DNA from: Biscogniauxia marginata
Lineage: Eukaryota; Ascomycota; Sordariomycetes; Xylariales; Xylariaceae
Reading direction: 5' to 3'
Assembly (NCBI GenBank): GCA_022695795.1
Contig: MU404210.1
Span: forward strand, 7,667 to 68,850
Length of the DNA stretch: 61,184 nt
The position numbers and the translations under genes are program-made. Positions 1-13,385 of this stretch are shown here, piece after piece; position 1 is the first letter of the stretch; each line of letters starts with the position of its first letter. The notes beneath the pieces were generated by a model. The model searched no databases. It saw nothing but the letters and a program-made list of their open reading frames with translations, and was not told the origin of the DNA.

Positions 1-119
1 AAGCGAGTAAGTTATATAAGCGAGTAAGTTATATAAGCGAGTAAGTTATATAAGCGAGTAAGTTATATAAGCGAGTAAGTTATATAAGCGAGTAAGTTAT
101 ATAAGCGAGTAAGCCAGTT
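1..119. repeat. 17-bp tandem array (AAGCGAGTAAGTTATAT)
   Basis: Six perfect head-to-tail copies of AAGCGAGTAAGTTATAT start at positions 1, 18, 35, 52, 69 and 86. A seventh, starting at 103, runs into the transposon end. The array probably continues left of the window. Degenerate versions of the same unit lie at the opposite end of this element (about 2041-2079, reverse complement) and at the ends of the copies in the 38.7-41.4 kb block. The unit therefore belongs to the termini of the element rather than being an unrelated satellite. Confidence 0.9.
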
Positions 120-2079
120 TTTACAACTTTTATAGTTTTAATCATTAAAAAACATTTATGTGATATTAAAATTAATTAATTATTATTATTATTTAAATAC
201 TTTTTTTATATTAAGTATTTGGTTTTTTAACGCGTAATTTAAGTTAATTAATTTATTACATTTTTCGAGTTAAAACCCCTTAAAATTAAAATAAAAAAAT
301 TAATAATAAATAAAATTAATTATAACTTTTTAAAATTTAAATTATTAAATATATTTTTATTTATTATATAAATGTTATTAGTTATATTTTTATTTGTTAT
401 ATAAATACGCGTATTATAATTAATTTAATTATATATATTATTTCGTTTTTGTTTAATTATTACTTTTTTAAAAACCTTTTTTTATTAATTATAATATTAT
501 TTTTTAACTTATAAAATTAAACTTTTTTATATTAAATGTTTTTTATTTATTTTTAATTTTATGTTATTTATTAAAAATGTGGTTTATTTCTCGAAAATAA
601 GTAATTTTATTTTATAATAAAATTACTTTATATATTAATAATAAAGTAGTTTTTATAAGTTAATTATAAGTATTTATAATATTTATAAAAAAACTTTTTT
701 AATGTTTTTTAATTTTATTTATAATAAAATTAAATTATAATAACACTTCGTAAGTTATTATAAATGTTTTAACTTTTTAAAATACTTAATTTATATCGAG
801 ATTAAAAGAGAATATATACGTTTTTTATATAAAAAGTAATATAATAATAACCTTTTTTAAATTAAAAAAATTAATTTAATTATATAAAACTTAATTTATA
901 TATTTAAAATAATTATTTTAATAATAATTATTTTTATAAAGTAATAATAATAACGCTTTATTAAGTTTTTTTAAATAATTATTATATACTTTTTTTAAAA
1001 TATTAAAATATATAAAGTTAAAAAGTTATAATTTATATAATAATTAATTAAATATATAAAATATAATAATATTAAGTTTTTTATAACATTTTTCGAATTT
1101 TATAAAATAATAACTTTTATAATTATTTAAAATTAATAAGTATTTAAAACTTTATATTCGATTTTTAATATAAAAATTAAAATATTTTATAAATTTTATA
1201 TTAAACTTATTTATTATTTAATTATTATTTAACATTTTAACTTTATTTTTTAATAATAATAAATTATTATAATATTATAAAATTATTAAAATTATTTACG
1301 TCGTTTTATATTTTATAACCGTTTTATATATTAATTTAAATTATTTTTAATATATATTTAAGTTTTTATATAAAGCTTTTTAATAATCGATTTATTTATT
1401 TAAACCCGTTTATAATAATTTTTATCGTTATATATAATTAAAAGTTTAGTTTTTTTTCGACGCGCCTCGCGTCGTGTTTATATAATAAAAAGTTTATTAT
1501 TATAATAACGTAATTTAAATGAAAAGAAAATAACTAATTATTTAAATTAATAATATATTAAACGATTATTATTTTTTCATAAAATATAAATATTTAAATA
1601 TTTAATTTTATAATTAATCGTATAAATATATTATTATTTCGTTTTTATAATATTATATAAAAATATTATAAAGTGTCGCTAATTTACGGTAATTTATTTT
1701 TAAATAATATTATTTATATTTAATTACACAAGTTATTCGAGTTTTTATTAATATTATTAATATTATTAATATTTAAAATAAATAAATAAATATTTTTTTA
1801 TTTTAAAAAATATATAAATATAGTTTTACACGTTTTAATAATAATAAGAGATATATTATTTATAAATTAATTAACTTAAATTACGCGTTAAAAAACCGAA
1901 TATTTAATATAAAAAATTTTTCGGGTTTTAAAATATAAAATTAAAAAAGACGATTCGAATAATAATAATTATTAATTAATTTTAATACCGCGTAAATGTT
2001 TTTTAATAGTTAAAACTACGAAAGTTATAAAAACTAACTTACTTGTTTATATAATTTACTTATTTATAAGATATGTTAA
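103..2079. mobile_element. RIP-decayed inverted-repeat DNA transposon, copy 1
   Basis: The first roughly 200 bases after the 17-bp array (AAGCGAGTAAGCCAGTTTTT onward) reappear as an imperfect reverse complement at about 1860-2050, giving long terminal inverted repeats. Shared landmarks are the segments around ACATTTATGTG / CGCGTAAATGT and AACGCGTAATTT / AAATTACGCGTT. The interior is AT-saturated and has no surviving transposase frame. An interior piece near 1430-1580 matches, in inverse orientation, the stretch near 40010-40140. This is a class II element by structure; the superfamily cannot be named. Outer limits are approximate. Confidence 0.7.
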
Positions 2080-2290
2080 GATTTTTCCGACTTATATATA
2101 TTAAATTATAAAATTTCAAAAAAGTCGATTTTATATAAAAAACTGTTTTATTTATAAGCTTGTTTTATTTATTTATTTATATAATATATTATTAATTTTA
2201 ATATTATATAAATATTTTTTAATAATTAAAATTATAAAAATTATAAAAATTAACTTATTTATATAATATATTATTTTTTATTAATTATAA
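2080..2290. repeat. Half copy of the palindromic small element
   Basis: This stretch (atttttccgactt through the segment caaaaaagtcgattttatat and a degraded AGCTTGTTT motif) matches the right arm of the palindromic element at 37480-37940. The left arm is not recognisable. It is decayed like its surroundings. Confidence 0.5.
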
Positions 2291-2470
2291 ATACTTTATT
2301 ATAAATTATATTTATAATATAACTATTTAAAAAGAATTATAAAAGAATTTTAATACTTTTAAAATTACATTATTTTACGTGACCTTATTACATTATAAAA
2401 CTTAATAATTTAAATGTAAAGAATTTAAAAATGACAAAATTTAATAATTATGCTTAGGTAGTTTTATGAA

Positions 2471-2998
2471 GATTAAAGTCACGTGGAACAATCTATTTTA
2501 TAGGTCGCGTGTGGCATGGCAGGCTCCATTGTCGGATCCCTAAACTTCTACACTTGGAGGCTTCTATACCGATAGGCATCATGTGTATGCAAAATTATCC
2601 AAACGAAGGCATAGCATTCTGGCTAGAGATTGCTGCAGTGGGACCACACCGATAAAGTATCACCAGAGGTGACTACCGCAATGGAGAAATCTTGCAAGTG
2701 TCCCGTTTCAATGCTCGAGATCACTATTGTCTGAAGTAACAGAATGTGGGATTGAGTAACTGCGCGGGGAGACTGGTATGTCCAGGGGGCTTTTTCAACT
2801 CAATCTTGTATATCATGCTAACTGGCCGAGACTTCTCCCTGTCAGATATCTGAAAGGTTACGCTTAGATTGATCACTGTCTAGGAAACTATCTAGCAGAA
2901 TGAGTGTGGTTATATACCTAGTTATGCGATCGGTTAGCCAGTAAACTAATTCAACGATTCATTTCCTGGGAGCGTGTTCGTGTGGGCATTCGCTGTGA
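2471..2998. other. Intergenic, nothing recognised
   Basis: Normal-composition DNA between the AT-rich block and the 3' end of the short-chain dehydrogenase gene. I see no open frame, repeat or RNA gene. Confidence 0.6.
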
Positions 2999-4200
2999 TC
3001 AATAGGCGAAGCTCTGGCCCACAAGTTCCTCACTCAATTTCCACAATCTCTCAGCCTCGACCGGGCTGGTGGCCCATGGCTTGACCGTGTGAACCCAAGG
3101 GTCCGCAACCTGAGAGTCCTGCAGATAGGCGCCATTGTGACCTGGAAGATTCAATAAGTATATATACTACGCATACCCTCAAGCGATTGATACACGACAA
3201 CCATCTATCTATCGACTTACCTTCCAGGCTTGGACTAAATGACGCGAAAACGTGGGTCGCAGCACCTCTCTCGACACTCTTGAGCTCGAATCCGTTCGCC
3301 CAGCCCTCCTTGTTCCCGAGGGCTCGGTCGGCGGCTTCTGAAATTCGGGGAAAAGAAATGCGGTCAGCAGATGGCCATGGTCTCTCTTGCTCCGGACCAA
3401 GATACATTACTTACGTAGTACTGCGTAATCGACACTCCAGTCAAGGTGGTCGTCCAGTTCGGTTTGAATGACACCGGGATGTACGCTGTATGCTCGCAGG
3501 CGGGGGCCAAGCTTCTTGGCCAGGGACAGGGCCATGAGCGCATTAGCAGTCTTGGATTGGCCATATGCATGCCATTTGTGGTATGTTTCGCCATTCTAGA
3601 GGCTAGTCAGTCATCAAATTGCGTGTCAGGATTGCAGCACGACAGCCCAAGGTTATAACGAACACTGAAGTTGTAATCGGCCCAGCGGATCGGGTGCAAA
3701 CGGTGGGTGTCGCTGCTGACACTGATGACCCGCGGAGCCTTGGAGGCCAGGATCTTATCCATGATCAGATTCGTGAAGAGGAAGTGACTGAGATGATTCG
3801 TGGCAAACTGGCTCTCGAAACCCTCGGGGCTGAGAGAATAGTCGGTCGCCATGATGCCGGCATTGTTGACCAGGACATCGATATGGGGCACGTCGGACCA
3901 GGAGTTCAGAGTGGCAGCAGCTTCGCGGACTGCAGCCAGGGACGAAAGATCTAGTTGAAGCACGCGGAGCTTCACGTCGGGATAGGCAGAAGCAATCGAG
4001 TCAACTGTCAACTGGACTTTCGCGACGTTGCGGCCGGCCAAGATCAACAAAGCAGGCTGAGCTTTGGCAACGGCTGTTACAAAGGTAGCCCCGAGGCCCT
4101 TGGGTGAGACACCTGTGGTAAGAATGACTTTTCCTTTTATCTCGTTTGAAAAGTCTCGCACCAGCTCGGCAGCAGTGGTGTTAGTGTCGTACGATGCCAT
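2999..4200 (-). CDS. Short-chain dehydrogenase/reductase (retinol dehydrogenase-like), four exons
   Basis: NAD(P)-dependent oxidoreductase of the SDR family; substrate unknown. Proposed exons on the minus strand: 4200-3664, 3595-3415, 3337-3221 and 3141-2999. The three introns are short (68, 77 and 79 bp) and in frame. The 325-residue product has the cofactor motif TTGVSPKGLG (residues 28-37), VNNAG (111-115), the Ser of SVSSDTH (160-166) and the catalytic YGQSK with Tyr190 and Lys194. The C-terminal part (GWANGFELKSVERGAATHVF) is typical of fungal WW-oxidoreductase/retinol-dehydrogenase-like SDRs. The first donor (GTTCGT) is non-consensus but is the only one that keeps the frame into NGETYHKWHAYGQSK. 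All catalytic residues are intact. A TATA-like element lies about 90 bp upstream of the start. It is the gene nearest the left AT-rich block yet shows no RIP damage. Confidence 0.87.
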
Positions 4201-4288
4201 CTTGTGCTAAGAGGGGGGGGGTTCAGGGAGCTTAGGCAGGGCTGTCATCTAATTGGCCTTCTCGGGTTGGAGCAGGAGACCATGCTGA

Positions 4289-4299
4289 AATATATAAAG
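4289..4299 (-). promoter_or_regulatory. TATA-like element upstream of the SDR gene
   Basis: On the minus strand the sequence reads CTTTATATATT, about 90 bp upstream of the SDR start codon at 4200. Spacing and orientation suit a core promoter. No other promoter element is recognised. Confidence 0.35.
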
Positions 4300-6414
4300 A
4301 AATATAGGCATAAAGGGAAAACGGTGTTTGGTAATCAATGCTCACTCGTCTTAGGCGTTAAGCATAAAAGGCAACAGTGGCTTCGGCCATTAGCTATGCC
4401 CGATATCAGCCGCTGTAAGTCCGTCCAATTGGGAGCCGCCCTAGTGCCACCTCATGTGTTACCTACCTAACCTACCTGGTAGTGTACTTACACGTATTGT
4501 GGCTGAGGTATACATCATGTAATGATACCTATCTAAGCCTTGTGTGTTGTCGCACAAACCAGCCTCTCGGGGCGCCCCCCAGGCAGTCTAGTAATAGGTT
4601 AGGACAGTTTCTTGTACCACCCAGAGCGGACTCAGACAAAAGGCCGTCTCTTTTCAGCCTAGCTATGCTTAGTATCGATGTTATATACATCGACTTAGTA
4701 CAGCCCCCAACTTCTACAATCGAGTTTTCCCCAGAAAATCAGCTATCAAGTTAAACCGCCAACCTAGATACATGGTTGATATAGAACTACATGTAACCCA
4801 TATCGGCCGAGGGTACCCCCGAGCGACTGTCTACAGTATATCTCATCTGCTAGAGCAATACGGCAGCCTCTATAAAGGGCCACGGTGAATACCTATACCG
4901 AGTAAGGTACGTCTGTGACGAGGGCTGCTGGAATTGGAACTGTAGTTCGATTTCAAATAATAATTCTCTTTGGTCTCATGTGACTTACGAGTCCCAAGTT
5001 CAATTATGAGGTCCTCCAGGAACCTGCTGCCTACCTATATACACACAGTCGGCTGCCTGAGACATCTCTCGTCCTATGCACGTTGGTACCATTGAATCCA
5101 ACCCTACCCAGTATCTATCTCCAATAACCTTCAAGCTTGTGACCAACTGCCCTTGGCGGCGCTTACAGGTGTCAGCCCGTGTGTGACAACGTCAAACCCA
5201 GCAGCTCAATTACATAATGTCACGGCCACGTGACCATGGTTGTGGCCCATGCACCAAGCTTGTACATAGTACCTTCGTTAGCAGATTAGAGCTGGAGGGA
5301 GGGCATTCTCTCTCCGGCCCAACAACACATATATTATTGGTACCCTTACATTACTTACCATGTTAGACATACTCCGCGAGACAGACAGACAGACAGACAG
5401 ACAATCCACCAGACAAGAAGACACAACTCCCATTATCATTAGTCTATAATAACACCTACCTATCGATACCCAGCCCCCATACTTTAAAAGAAAAGGCGAG
5501 AATAACTATTGTCGACGTTGCTAAATTCGTAGAGATCAACGAGGCTGTAAATTGGGTTACCAGGGACAAACAATACCCTTTGAACCGCGATCCCGATTTC
5601 AAAGTTGAATGGATAATCGACACCTAGAACGCTAGGTAAAACAAAGCTATTACTTCGAGCAACGACCTGTAAAGCGATCCGGCCCCCGACCGTTGTTGTA
5701 CGGAGACGAGCTCCGGGTTGCTATTCCCTAGTAGGACCAAGCGGCGACCTGCTAAGACGGCCTATTAGATCCTGCGTCATCAGCAGGCCTAGAAGTCTTG
5801 TTCCTCCAATTACGCCACGCATTTCCAGCTAACAATATCAATAACGTGCCGCTGTTCCCGGTACTCAAGAGAACAAAGTATCACAACCCTCAGGTTAGTT
5901 GGCACCTTCGAGAAAAGCGTGGGAAAAATATGAAGAAGTAAAAAATTGGCGGCAATGATCAGCCTTCATTTCCGCAATCCTGTGTAGCTATCTACAAAAT
6001 ATCCCAGCAAAGGAATTGTCTCCTATCTACAGTCTTTTTGTCTTTCCAGGTTAAAAAAGGAGGGTGGTTGTTGTCTCTGAATCCATCTGTCTATGTGTCC
6101 GGGTATAATAAACCGTAGGTGTCCCCAAATGTATAAAAGAAAAAAGTCCGTGCGATCTAGCGCTTTTTTTTTCTTGTCTGTCGAGAACCATGCTTGTTCG
6201 CTCCCCAGTAATAAAAAAAACCAGCCAAAACCACTTTTTTCGTTCACATCGTCATTATTCTAAGTCGCTGGAGAGGAAACAAGCCAAAAGGAAATAATAG
6301 ATAAAACAAATAAGCTATGATCGTCATAGCATTCGAAGGATATTTTTTTTGATCGCCCGGACTTGTTGGTTCGTTGTTCGCTCGGTATGTGTTGTCTATT
6401 TCCTTTCAATTTGT
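4300..6414. other. Intergenic, gene-poor
   Basis: Between the SDR 5' end and the 3' end of the channel gene. The open frames here are short and carry no recognisable motif. It holds a GACA run (annotated) and a T-rich stretch with tracts of 5-9 T around 6040-6250, next to the 3' end of the channel gene and possibly its 3' untranslated region. Confidence 0.5.
5380..5403. repeat. (GACA)6 microsatellite
   Basis: Six perfect GACA units in an intergenic stretch. No associated gene. Confidence 0.95.
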
Positions 6415-8996
6415 TTAAACCATATCTCGGTCCGGATTCGACCGCGGCCGGTCAGAACTCTTCCTTAGAGTCCCGACGGAGCGACTGAATATATTCCTAT
6501 GACTGACGCGTCCGCTTCTGTTGCTACCATTGGTAGGAAGCTTCTCAAGGTTTTGGTTACTGAGGTTACTGAAGTTAGCACCGCTAGCCACGGCCTCCTC
6601 GTTGATTCTTGGAGGGTGATTAAGAGTATGAACAGTACTAGCCTTGCGGCTGACAAAGACATCTTGGTATACGTCCGAGGTATCAGCAGCACGGGAGCCT
6701 GCACGCCGGCGAGTAGCTGTGAGTATGGTAGGATCCACAGTCTGTTGCCGTTCCTCTTCATACGAGGGCGGTGCAATGTTGGACTGATACACGGGAAAGT
6801 CCCGTCCAGAGATCTGGTACTGTCGACGGGGTTGCTCGATACCAAGGTTGACCATTTGCTGCATCAATTCGGTGGCGAATTTATTGTGACGGGTGAGACG
6901 GAGAAGTTCGTTTTGGAAGCTCGTCTTGTGGAAGCAAATGAAGTTTACTGTCATGCAGTATGCATCTTCGAAACTCCTCAGCTCGGTGAGGATCTTGCTC
7001 GTGAAATCGCGCTTGTTGTCCAAGACAAACTCCGTCATACGAGCCTCCAGTTCGTGGATCACAGAGGCAGGCGTGCCATACTTCATGCGAAGCTCGAATA
7101 CATCAGCTAATTGACCGCTACGACGGTGGTTCAAGATGAACAGAGTATTCAGAACAGAGTTGGGCGCCTGCACAATATGGCCTTCCATCTTCTTGAACTC
7201 GGTGTAGAGAAGCGAGATCTCAGTCACGTAGTAGTCATCACCCAACATATTGGTTCCAGTGTTTCCGTACACGGTGACTCGGTCGCCAACATCGAATGGA
7301 TGCTTTACAAAAACGAAGATGATCGACTGAAGGAATTCCTGAGCCGTGGACTGGAGCAACCATGATAGACCGAGGATGGCAGTACCGGCCGAGGCTAGAG
7401 CAGCTGCAGTTGAAGCCGATATTATCGATATGAAGATAATGACGGTGACGATGAAGATAAGGACGAAAAACACTCTGTCGAGTTTGGTGATCACTGAATC
7501 GAGATCCTTGAGCGATGCAGCAATTGCCTTCTTCTCACGATGGACTTCGTCGCAAAACGCTTCTAGCTCCTCAATGGAAACGTCGCCATTGAGATCGCGG
7601 TCAAACACACCGAATGCTGCTTCCGCATCCTCTTGAGTGGGGAAAGCCGGGTTCAGATCGTGAGGCGTCAGGACGTCAGCACCGGGCTTGGCAAAAGTGC
7701 GGAAAAGACGACGTGCGAGGACTTGGGCAGAACTGGTGTTGCGGAGCAGTTCGGTGACAACCTTTCGTGGGTGGTTGCGGTGTTGGATCTGACGACCTGT
7801 AAAGTCACCAGCCACACGGTTTGCAATATCGCCGACCTTGTTGACGACGTCTCTGCCTTTGTCGGAAAATAAAGCCATAGGTGTCTTGGTACCGGATCCT
7901 AATCCCCCTTCTCCCATTACTGACGCCTCCGAAACAAGCTTGTCTTTCGAGTACTCGTAGAGGTGAACCAGGTAACTTTCCTAATGGTTAGTTGTCTCGA
8001 ATTGCGAGCGATGCAGGGAATAACTCACGCGATACTCTGTTTATTCACCTCGATACGGGTAGAATACGTCCGCATATGGAAAGAAGTTGCAATCCATTGC
8101 ATCAGAATTTTCTCGACAAAGTTGAGAATCGACAAGACGAAGAAGGCAATAATGACCTTATTGACAACGTCGATCCAGTTGATGAATGGGTAGGGAGTGT
8201 CAGCTTCATCGGGTACTCTAGCTTCAACCTTGTGGTTATTCACAATGGGGAGGAACGAGATGAACACAGCCAGCATCCAAAGGAACAAGGACATATGCAG
8301 CTCAAGCTGACGGCCAATATCCTTCCACTTCTTAGAGTTGCCCGAACCCATGATCTTAGCAACGAGCTTCAGAGCGTAAGGCACTATAGAGGTGACGATT
8401 CTTGCTGCCCATAGGGAAAGCCACACAACCTCGAGCCAAATACCGAACCATAGCAGATCGACACCACCAGGACCGCCGATGACGGGCTTCTGATCGTCGG
8501 GCAAGTATCTCCCCAGAAGTACAGGGATCAGCAGTATGGCTGTGACGGGCAGGCTGTAAAAGAAATATCGGACCATCCGCGGCAGTTTTTTTATAAGCAC
8601 GAAGCCCTTATTAAGCTTGCTTGGTGGCTCAGGCGGGAGGCCGATGGTGACAGTAGGCGCAGCTTGATTAAACACATCTGATTTGGCCTCATTGCTGCGT
8701 ATCCCGGTGTGGGATTTGTGAAGCGGGGCTCCATTTCCATTTTCTTCGTTGCTCACGGCACGCTCGGCCTGAAGAAGCGTCAGGTCGTCGACCAGCCGGT
8801 AAGCCTGATCCCGTGATTCAGTTGGTGTGAATTGATCGTCCACTGGGGCTCGGTCAGCTGCAGAAGGTATCTGAAGATGCTGAGGCCGTTCTTTTTGCTG
8901 CCTGTCAGGATCGCCGTGATCCGAGACGGTTGGAATCTGGGTCAAAGTTGAGGAGCTCTTCTCGTCCAGCTCATTTTGACCGTTGCTGTTCCCCAT
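6415..8996 (-). CDS. MscS-family mechanosensitive ion channel with EF-hand (fungal Msy1/Msy2 type)
   Basis: Predicted Ca2+-responsive mechanosensitive channel of the kind found in fungal ER membranes. Exon 1 is 8996-8029 and exon 2 is 7975-6415, with a 53-bp intron (GTGAGT donor, AAAG acceptor) that joins NKQSI to AYLVHLYEYSK. The product is 842 residues. The N-terminal ~140 residues are polar. Four membrane segments follow in exon 1 (for example YFFYSLPVTAILLIPVLLG and LFLWMLAVFISFLPIV). The EF-hand loop DRDLNGDVSIEE is at about 448-459. Next come a hydrophobic helix, a Gly/Ala-rich pore helix (STAAALASAGTAILGLSWLL, about 511-530) and the MscS signature HPFDVGDRV (about 548). The C-terminal tail is polar and Ser/Arg-rich. 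Length and order match fungal Msy proteins, which help cells survive hypo-osmotic shock. No damage is seen. Confidence 0.92.
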
Positions 8997-11900
8997 TTTG
9001 AAGTTTGCTGTCGAGTCGACTGAGAAACGAAAACGATGTATAGTATCGACAGTAAATCAACCCCCAAGTATGCCGAAGCTATCACCTACACTCAAAACGA
9101 GGTAGCTAAGCCACGGACATTAGATAACGATTGGAGGGCCTTTCTGACCCTAGGGACAAGGGGGAAGAGGAAATATATCCGGTGATGATGGCGGTGGTGG
9201 TGAAATATGTGTAGGTCATCTAAGCTGCTGTCGACAGGACAGACAAGACGAATGGGTCTAGATCTAGCGAGTGAAGATCGGTACGGGTACTTGACGATAG
9301 ATGAACCGGGGAAAAGAATGGATCAGGATCAGGGCTGGAAATGTAGATTAGGGTAGTTGCTGGACTGAGGGAATAATTATTAGTAGATAGTAATTGAATA
9401 AACGAACGACGGGGTGGACGAAGAGAAAGTTAACGGACAAAAGAAAAGGTGGTATAGTTAGGGAGAAGATCATCGATCGGGGTTTTTCTGTTGGATTCTT
9501 TGGTCTAGAGATGACGCGCTTTTTCACTGGATCCACGGACCACGCAATATTGTATTTTCTTGATAGGCGATCTTGTTGGATGTTCTAGTCGATTGGTTGT
9601 TGGCCGTGGCCGCCGGGGGAGTGGAGGAGCGATTAATAACAGGACCAGAGCTCGCTATGCGGGTGGGTAGACCCCCACCGTGGAGAGCTAGCGCATATAC
9701 ACTGTAGGGGCACCTGCAGCTGGTACCCGGGGTACCTATGCGAATTCCACTGTAACTCACGTATCCCTAGATAAGTACCTGTCCGCTGTACCTTAACCAT
9801 GTATCTAATTATATGCATTAAATGGATATATACATAGGTACATAGGTACATGTATGTAAGAAACATGTGAAGAAACCAACCTATAAAATAAAATGAACCC
9901 CAAAAAAAAAGAAAAAGAAGGAATTACAAGTTACACGACCAATTCACGTTTGATACACAACCAAGAAAGAAAGAAAGGAATAAGAAGAGAATGAGTGGCT
10001 ATTATTAGTTATGTAGTTTAGATGGATATGGCGTGGCGTGGCATGGCCGGCCACGATGCCAAGGCTTCATAAAGAGATTTCTCGTGCTCAAAGAAAAGAC
10101 ATTTATTTACCCCTATTGTGTGAGGTTTCATAGGGTCGTATACGGCTCTTTGTCAGTAAGTGCTGTACACTTAATATAGTAATAAAAAACGAGAAAATCA
10201 AAGACACCACGGTTCACAAAGTGTTACGGTGGGACCGCTGGGGTTTTGTGGTGGCCATCAAACAAGACGAAAGCGGGAGTCCGGCCACTCAGGTTACTGA
10301 ATCGCCCAAAGTTTAAACCATGTGAGAAGAAATCTAAGCTCCCTGGTAATGTTGTGGCGAAATCGACTCTCGGAGGTTGCGAGTAATTGGGAAACACTAC
10401 CTAATCGATGCCATGAGTGCCGTCCCTTGCTGCTTTTATTAATAGAATCAAATCAAATGATTCTAGAACGAAATAAAAGGATTGCCTCGTTACCAAACCA
10501 GACCAGTTAACAAACTTAAATCACTGATCTTGAAGAAGAGTGCTGGGAAGAATGACTGAATGCTTCTATATCAGGTACCTACAGTTTACTTGGGTACATG
10601 TATGTCCATATGAGTCGTGATAAATACCAAATTCATGCAACTACCCATCCACAAAAAAAAAGAAGAGTCACACACGCACACCATAAGTAACACACCATAT
10701 GATAATAGGACAGTGTGAATTCGTAGCAAGTTCCAACTTTCCAGGTTTCGGCTTAAGTGGTGTAACTAGCAATGCAGGGGCCGTGGGGCTTATCTAGTTC
10801 GACTTGTAGCCACCCCGGTGCCACTGCTGCAGCACGAGTACATGTCGCTAGACATTCCAGCGACTCTGCAGAACTTGGCGGTGTCCTTCCTCGAGGGGTT
10901 GGAGATTACGGAGCAGAGGAAAAGGGAGAAGGGTTCAAGTACCCTACTCCTGCATACACTTACGGGAATTGCCGATCTCATGGTTCATCAATTGTTCCCC
11001 GAGCTTCAATTATCCACAACTAAGCGTTTTTCGCCGTAATCCCTACCTGCTTGTATTTCATCCACTGAGACCAGCTTTATAGGTACCTGTAGTTGTCGAA
11101 CTCGGGTACTCTGCCAGACTAGGTATACCGAGAAGCCTAGAGGGCAAGTTGCGTCGAGCCATGCGGGACTAAAAAGAAGGCGTCGACGCCGTCGACATTG
11201 GCGTTTGAGCCTCACCACCAACACGACACGCGTCGACAAATCCCTAGCCTGAACCCCCACAGGTGCCACGCATAGGTGAACTAATTTAGCGAGGGCTAGA
11301 GATCGCTCAGCAATCTTCACTGATAGATAAGACAAGGATGGATCGCCACCGTCAATGCTCGATCTACACCATAGCCATGCCTCTTTCGTGCGAAAGTCGA
11401 ACTACAATGGCGGTGAATCTATATAAATTCCAAATATCCAATCTTCGAATGTGGCTCCCGACAAAGCATCTGTTCCACGACTGATATAAGAGGCTTCGCG
11501 CTTGCGACTTTGTTCCTGGCAGCGGGGATCCGGCTCATGCGTGGATGCACACCAGACAGGACTCATGATTCAGGTCAGCACGCCCGATTCAGGGGACACC
11601 CGGGTAAGTTTGGACGGACGCGACGGGCGGGCCGGGTAGATAACCTACCTACCTGCCAGTACCTGCCTACCTTATCCCAACCTATGAAACAAATCCACGG
11701 GACCAGGCAAACTAAACTAAACTGCCCTACGTCCCCATTCTCGGAAACGTGAGCTGGATTCCCTGACGTCACTGTCTTGGTGGTGGGCAAAGACGTGCAG
11801 ATTCCAAACTCGGACCTGAATTTGACCGCTCTGACAGTGGCCCATCCACCCGGGGCGTCGATCCGGAGAACACGATCGGGCTTGCGTGGCAGGCTCCGAA

Positions 11901-13385
11901 GCGAACACCTACCTACTTACTTATTCGGGAGCTACGCATCGATACAGTGGTTGGATGGTCTCTTCAGCGGGATTGATCGATGACATACGAACCCGGCTGC
12001 AGAGGTGGTGTACGTATGTAACCAGTACAGTACCTGAAAACCGGTTGGCAGCTTATTATTCATCCACAGTGCTCCATACGCACATTCCAACAACCGAAAC
12101 CCCCAACCGTGACCCAATAAACCCCGCGCCAGATCTCGCGAGATCAGCGATCATTAACACCTTTCCACCGCGTCCACTGGTTCAGACAACTGGGTCTCAT
12201 GCCGTCAGATCTCACGAGGCTGCTGAGGGGGCGGGGAACAAAGATCTGACTTGCCAGACACATTAACACCCTACATATGCCATCATCCGTCAAATTATTT
12301 CAGACATTTGCATAACCGTGCATCACGAAGGCTGACCACCTGAGGTACGCAATTGCGTCACAATTAAGTAAACCTGTCGTTCAACTGGCGCAAAATAATT
12401 CGCGCTTTACGGTTTATGTGTTCTTGAATTCCTAAGAGATCGGAGGCTCTTATAAACCTAGCACACCCACCCATCTACCTACTTCGCCAGAAGATATGCT
12501 CCTTTCTTATTAGAGATGATAGAAAAAGGAACTTTACGTTGAGCTATCAACTAAAGTCGATATTTAGGTATGTACATTACAGTGTGCACTGCGGGATTTA
12601 TACAAATCGCCGTGTACACATGATAAGCCCATAGTCGGCATCCACATGCGCACTTACCAGCAAATGGGCCAACTCACTCATCGGTGCTCGCTCGAGCCAG
12701 TATCCTGTCCTACTCGTGCAAAATGTCGTGAACATTCCCCAGTTTTAAAACGGGGTGAAAAAAAAAAGGTGATTGTATCCATCTACCATTGTCATTTGAT
12801 TAAACTCCGCCAAGATCTTAAGAGAGCCCGTATATGCAGTATCTATATAGGTATACATATATATGCTATGATCTACGAGCCCGTACGCATGAAGCGATTT
12901 TAATATATGGAGTGTAGAAAATGAAACGTGGTACCAATCAATAACCAAAGACTAATAAGGCTATAAAACTACACGAGGCCCCCCGAACAAAGTGCTGCTG
13001 GGTAATAAAAGGAGGGGTTGGGTAGTAGACGTAAAAAGCGCGGATACCGATTCCGGGTGGGCCGGGCGCCTAGCACACCTACTTACCTACTCGCATTCCC
13101 GAGGTTTCCTCACCGTAAAAACGTGCTACAGCATATGTATGTATTGGGTTATATTAACATGCAGATTATAACCTACCTACCTACCTGTACTATAGTATAT
13201 CCTGACTTCGTGTTGGCAGATAAATAGGAGGTTTGGTTTTTTAAGGGGGGGATGGTTTTTTTTGTTCTTGAGATGGCTTTTGATGTTCGGAGTAGTTAGG
13301 CGCGGGTTTGTATTGATGATGCAATCACGATGAATGGAAGAGGGAACGCGTGGTCTGTGCGTCGTGGACTAAGTAAGATCGTGAA
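8997..13385. other. Long intergenic region, no confident gene
   Basis: Starts with the 5' flank of the channel gene. The rest has short AT/CT tracts, poly-A runs (about 9902-9922) and scattered CCTA/TAGG tetranucleotide runs. One frame at 10818-11039 (plus), extendable upstream to about 10787 without a stop, has a plausible amphipathic protein composition (QHEYMSLDIPATLQNLAVSF). It has no recognisable family and no clear exon partners, so I do not call it a gene. Confidence 0.45.
13171..13186. repeat. (ACCT)n microsatellite
   Basis: Four ACCT units in a row. The same tetranucleotide, in either orientation, recurs through the intergenic DNA of the window (for example 24918-24931, 25049-25065 and 59105-59127). 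Confidence 0.85.

Larger units (their letters stand above)
1..2470. other. AT-rich, RIP-like block
   Basis: Nearly all A and T with scattered CG dinucleotides and no open frame of useful length. G and C return abruptly near 2450-2470. TpA is abundant and CpA scarce by eye, which is what RIP leaves behind. The block holds the decayed transposon copy described separately. I see no gene in it. Confidence 0.85.

Noticed and set aside
1..119. CRISPR-like or telomeric array
   Set aside because: The repeats are directly adjacent without spacers and do not match the fungal telomere TTAGGG; they are transposon-end iterons.
3187..3471. Plus-strand frame over the SDR 3' exons
   Set aside because: Antisense to conserved SDR exons.
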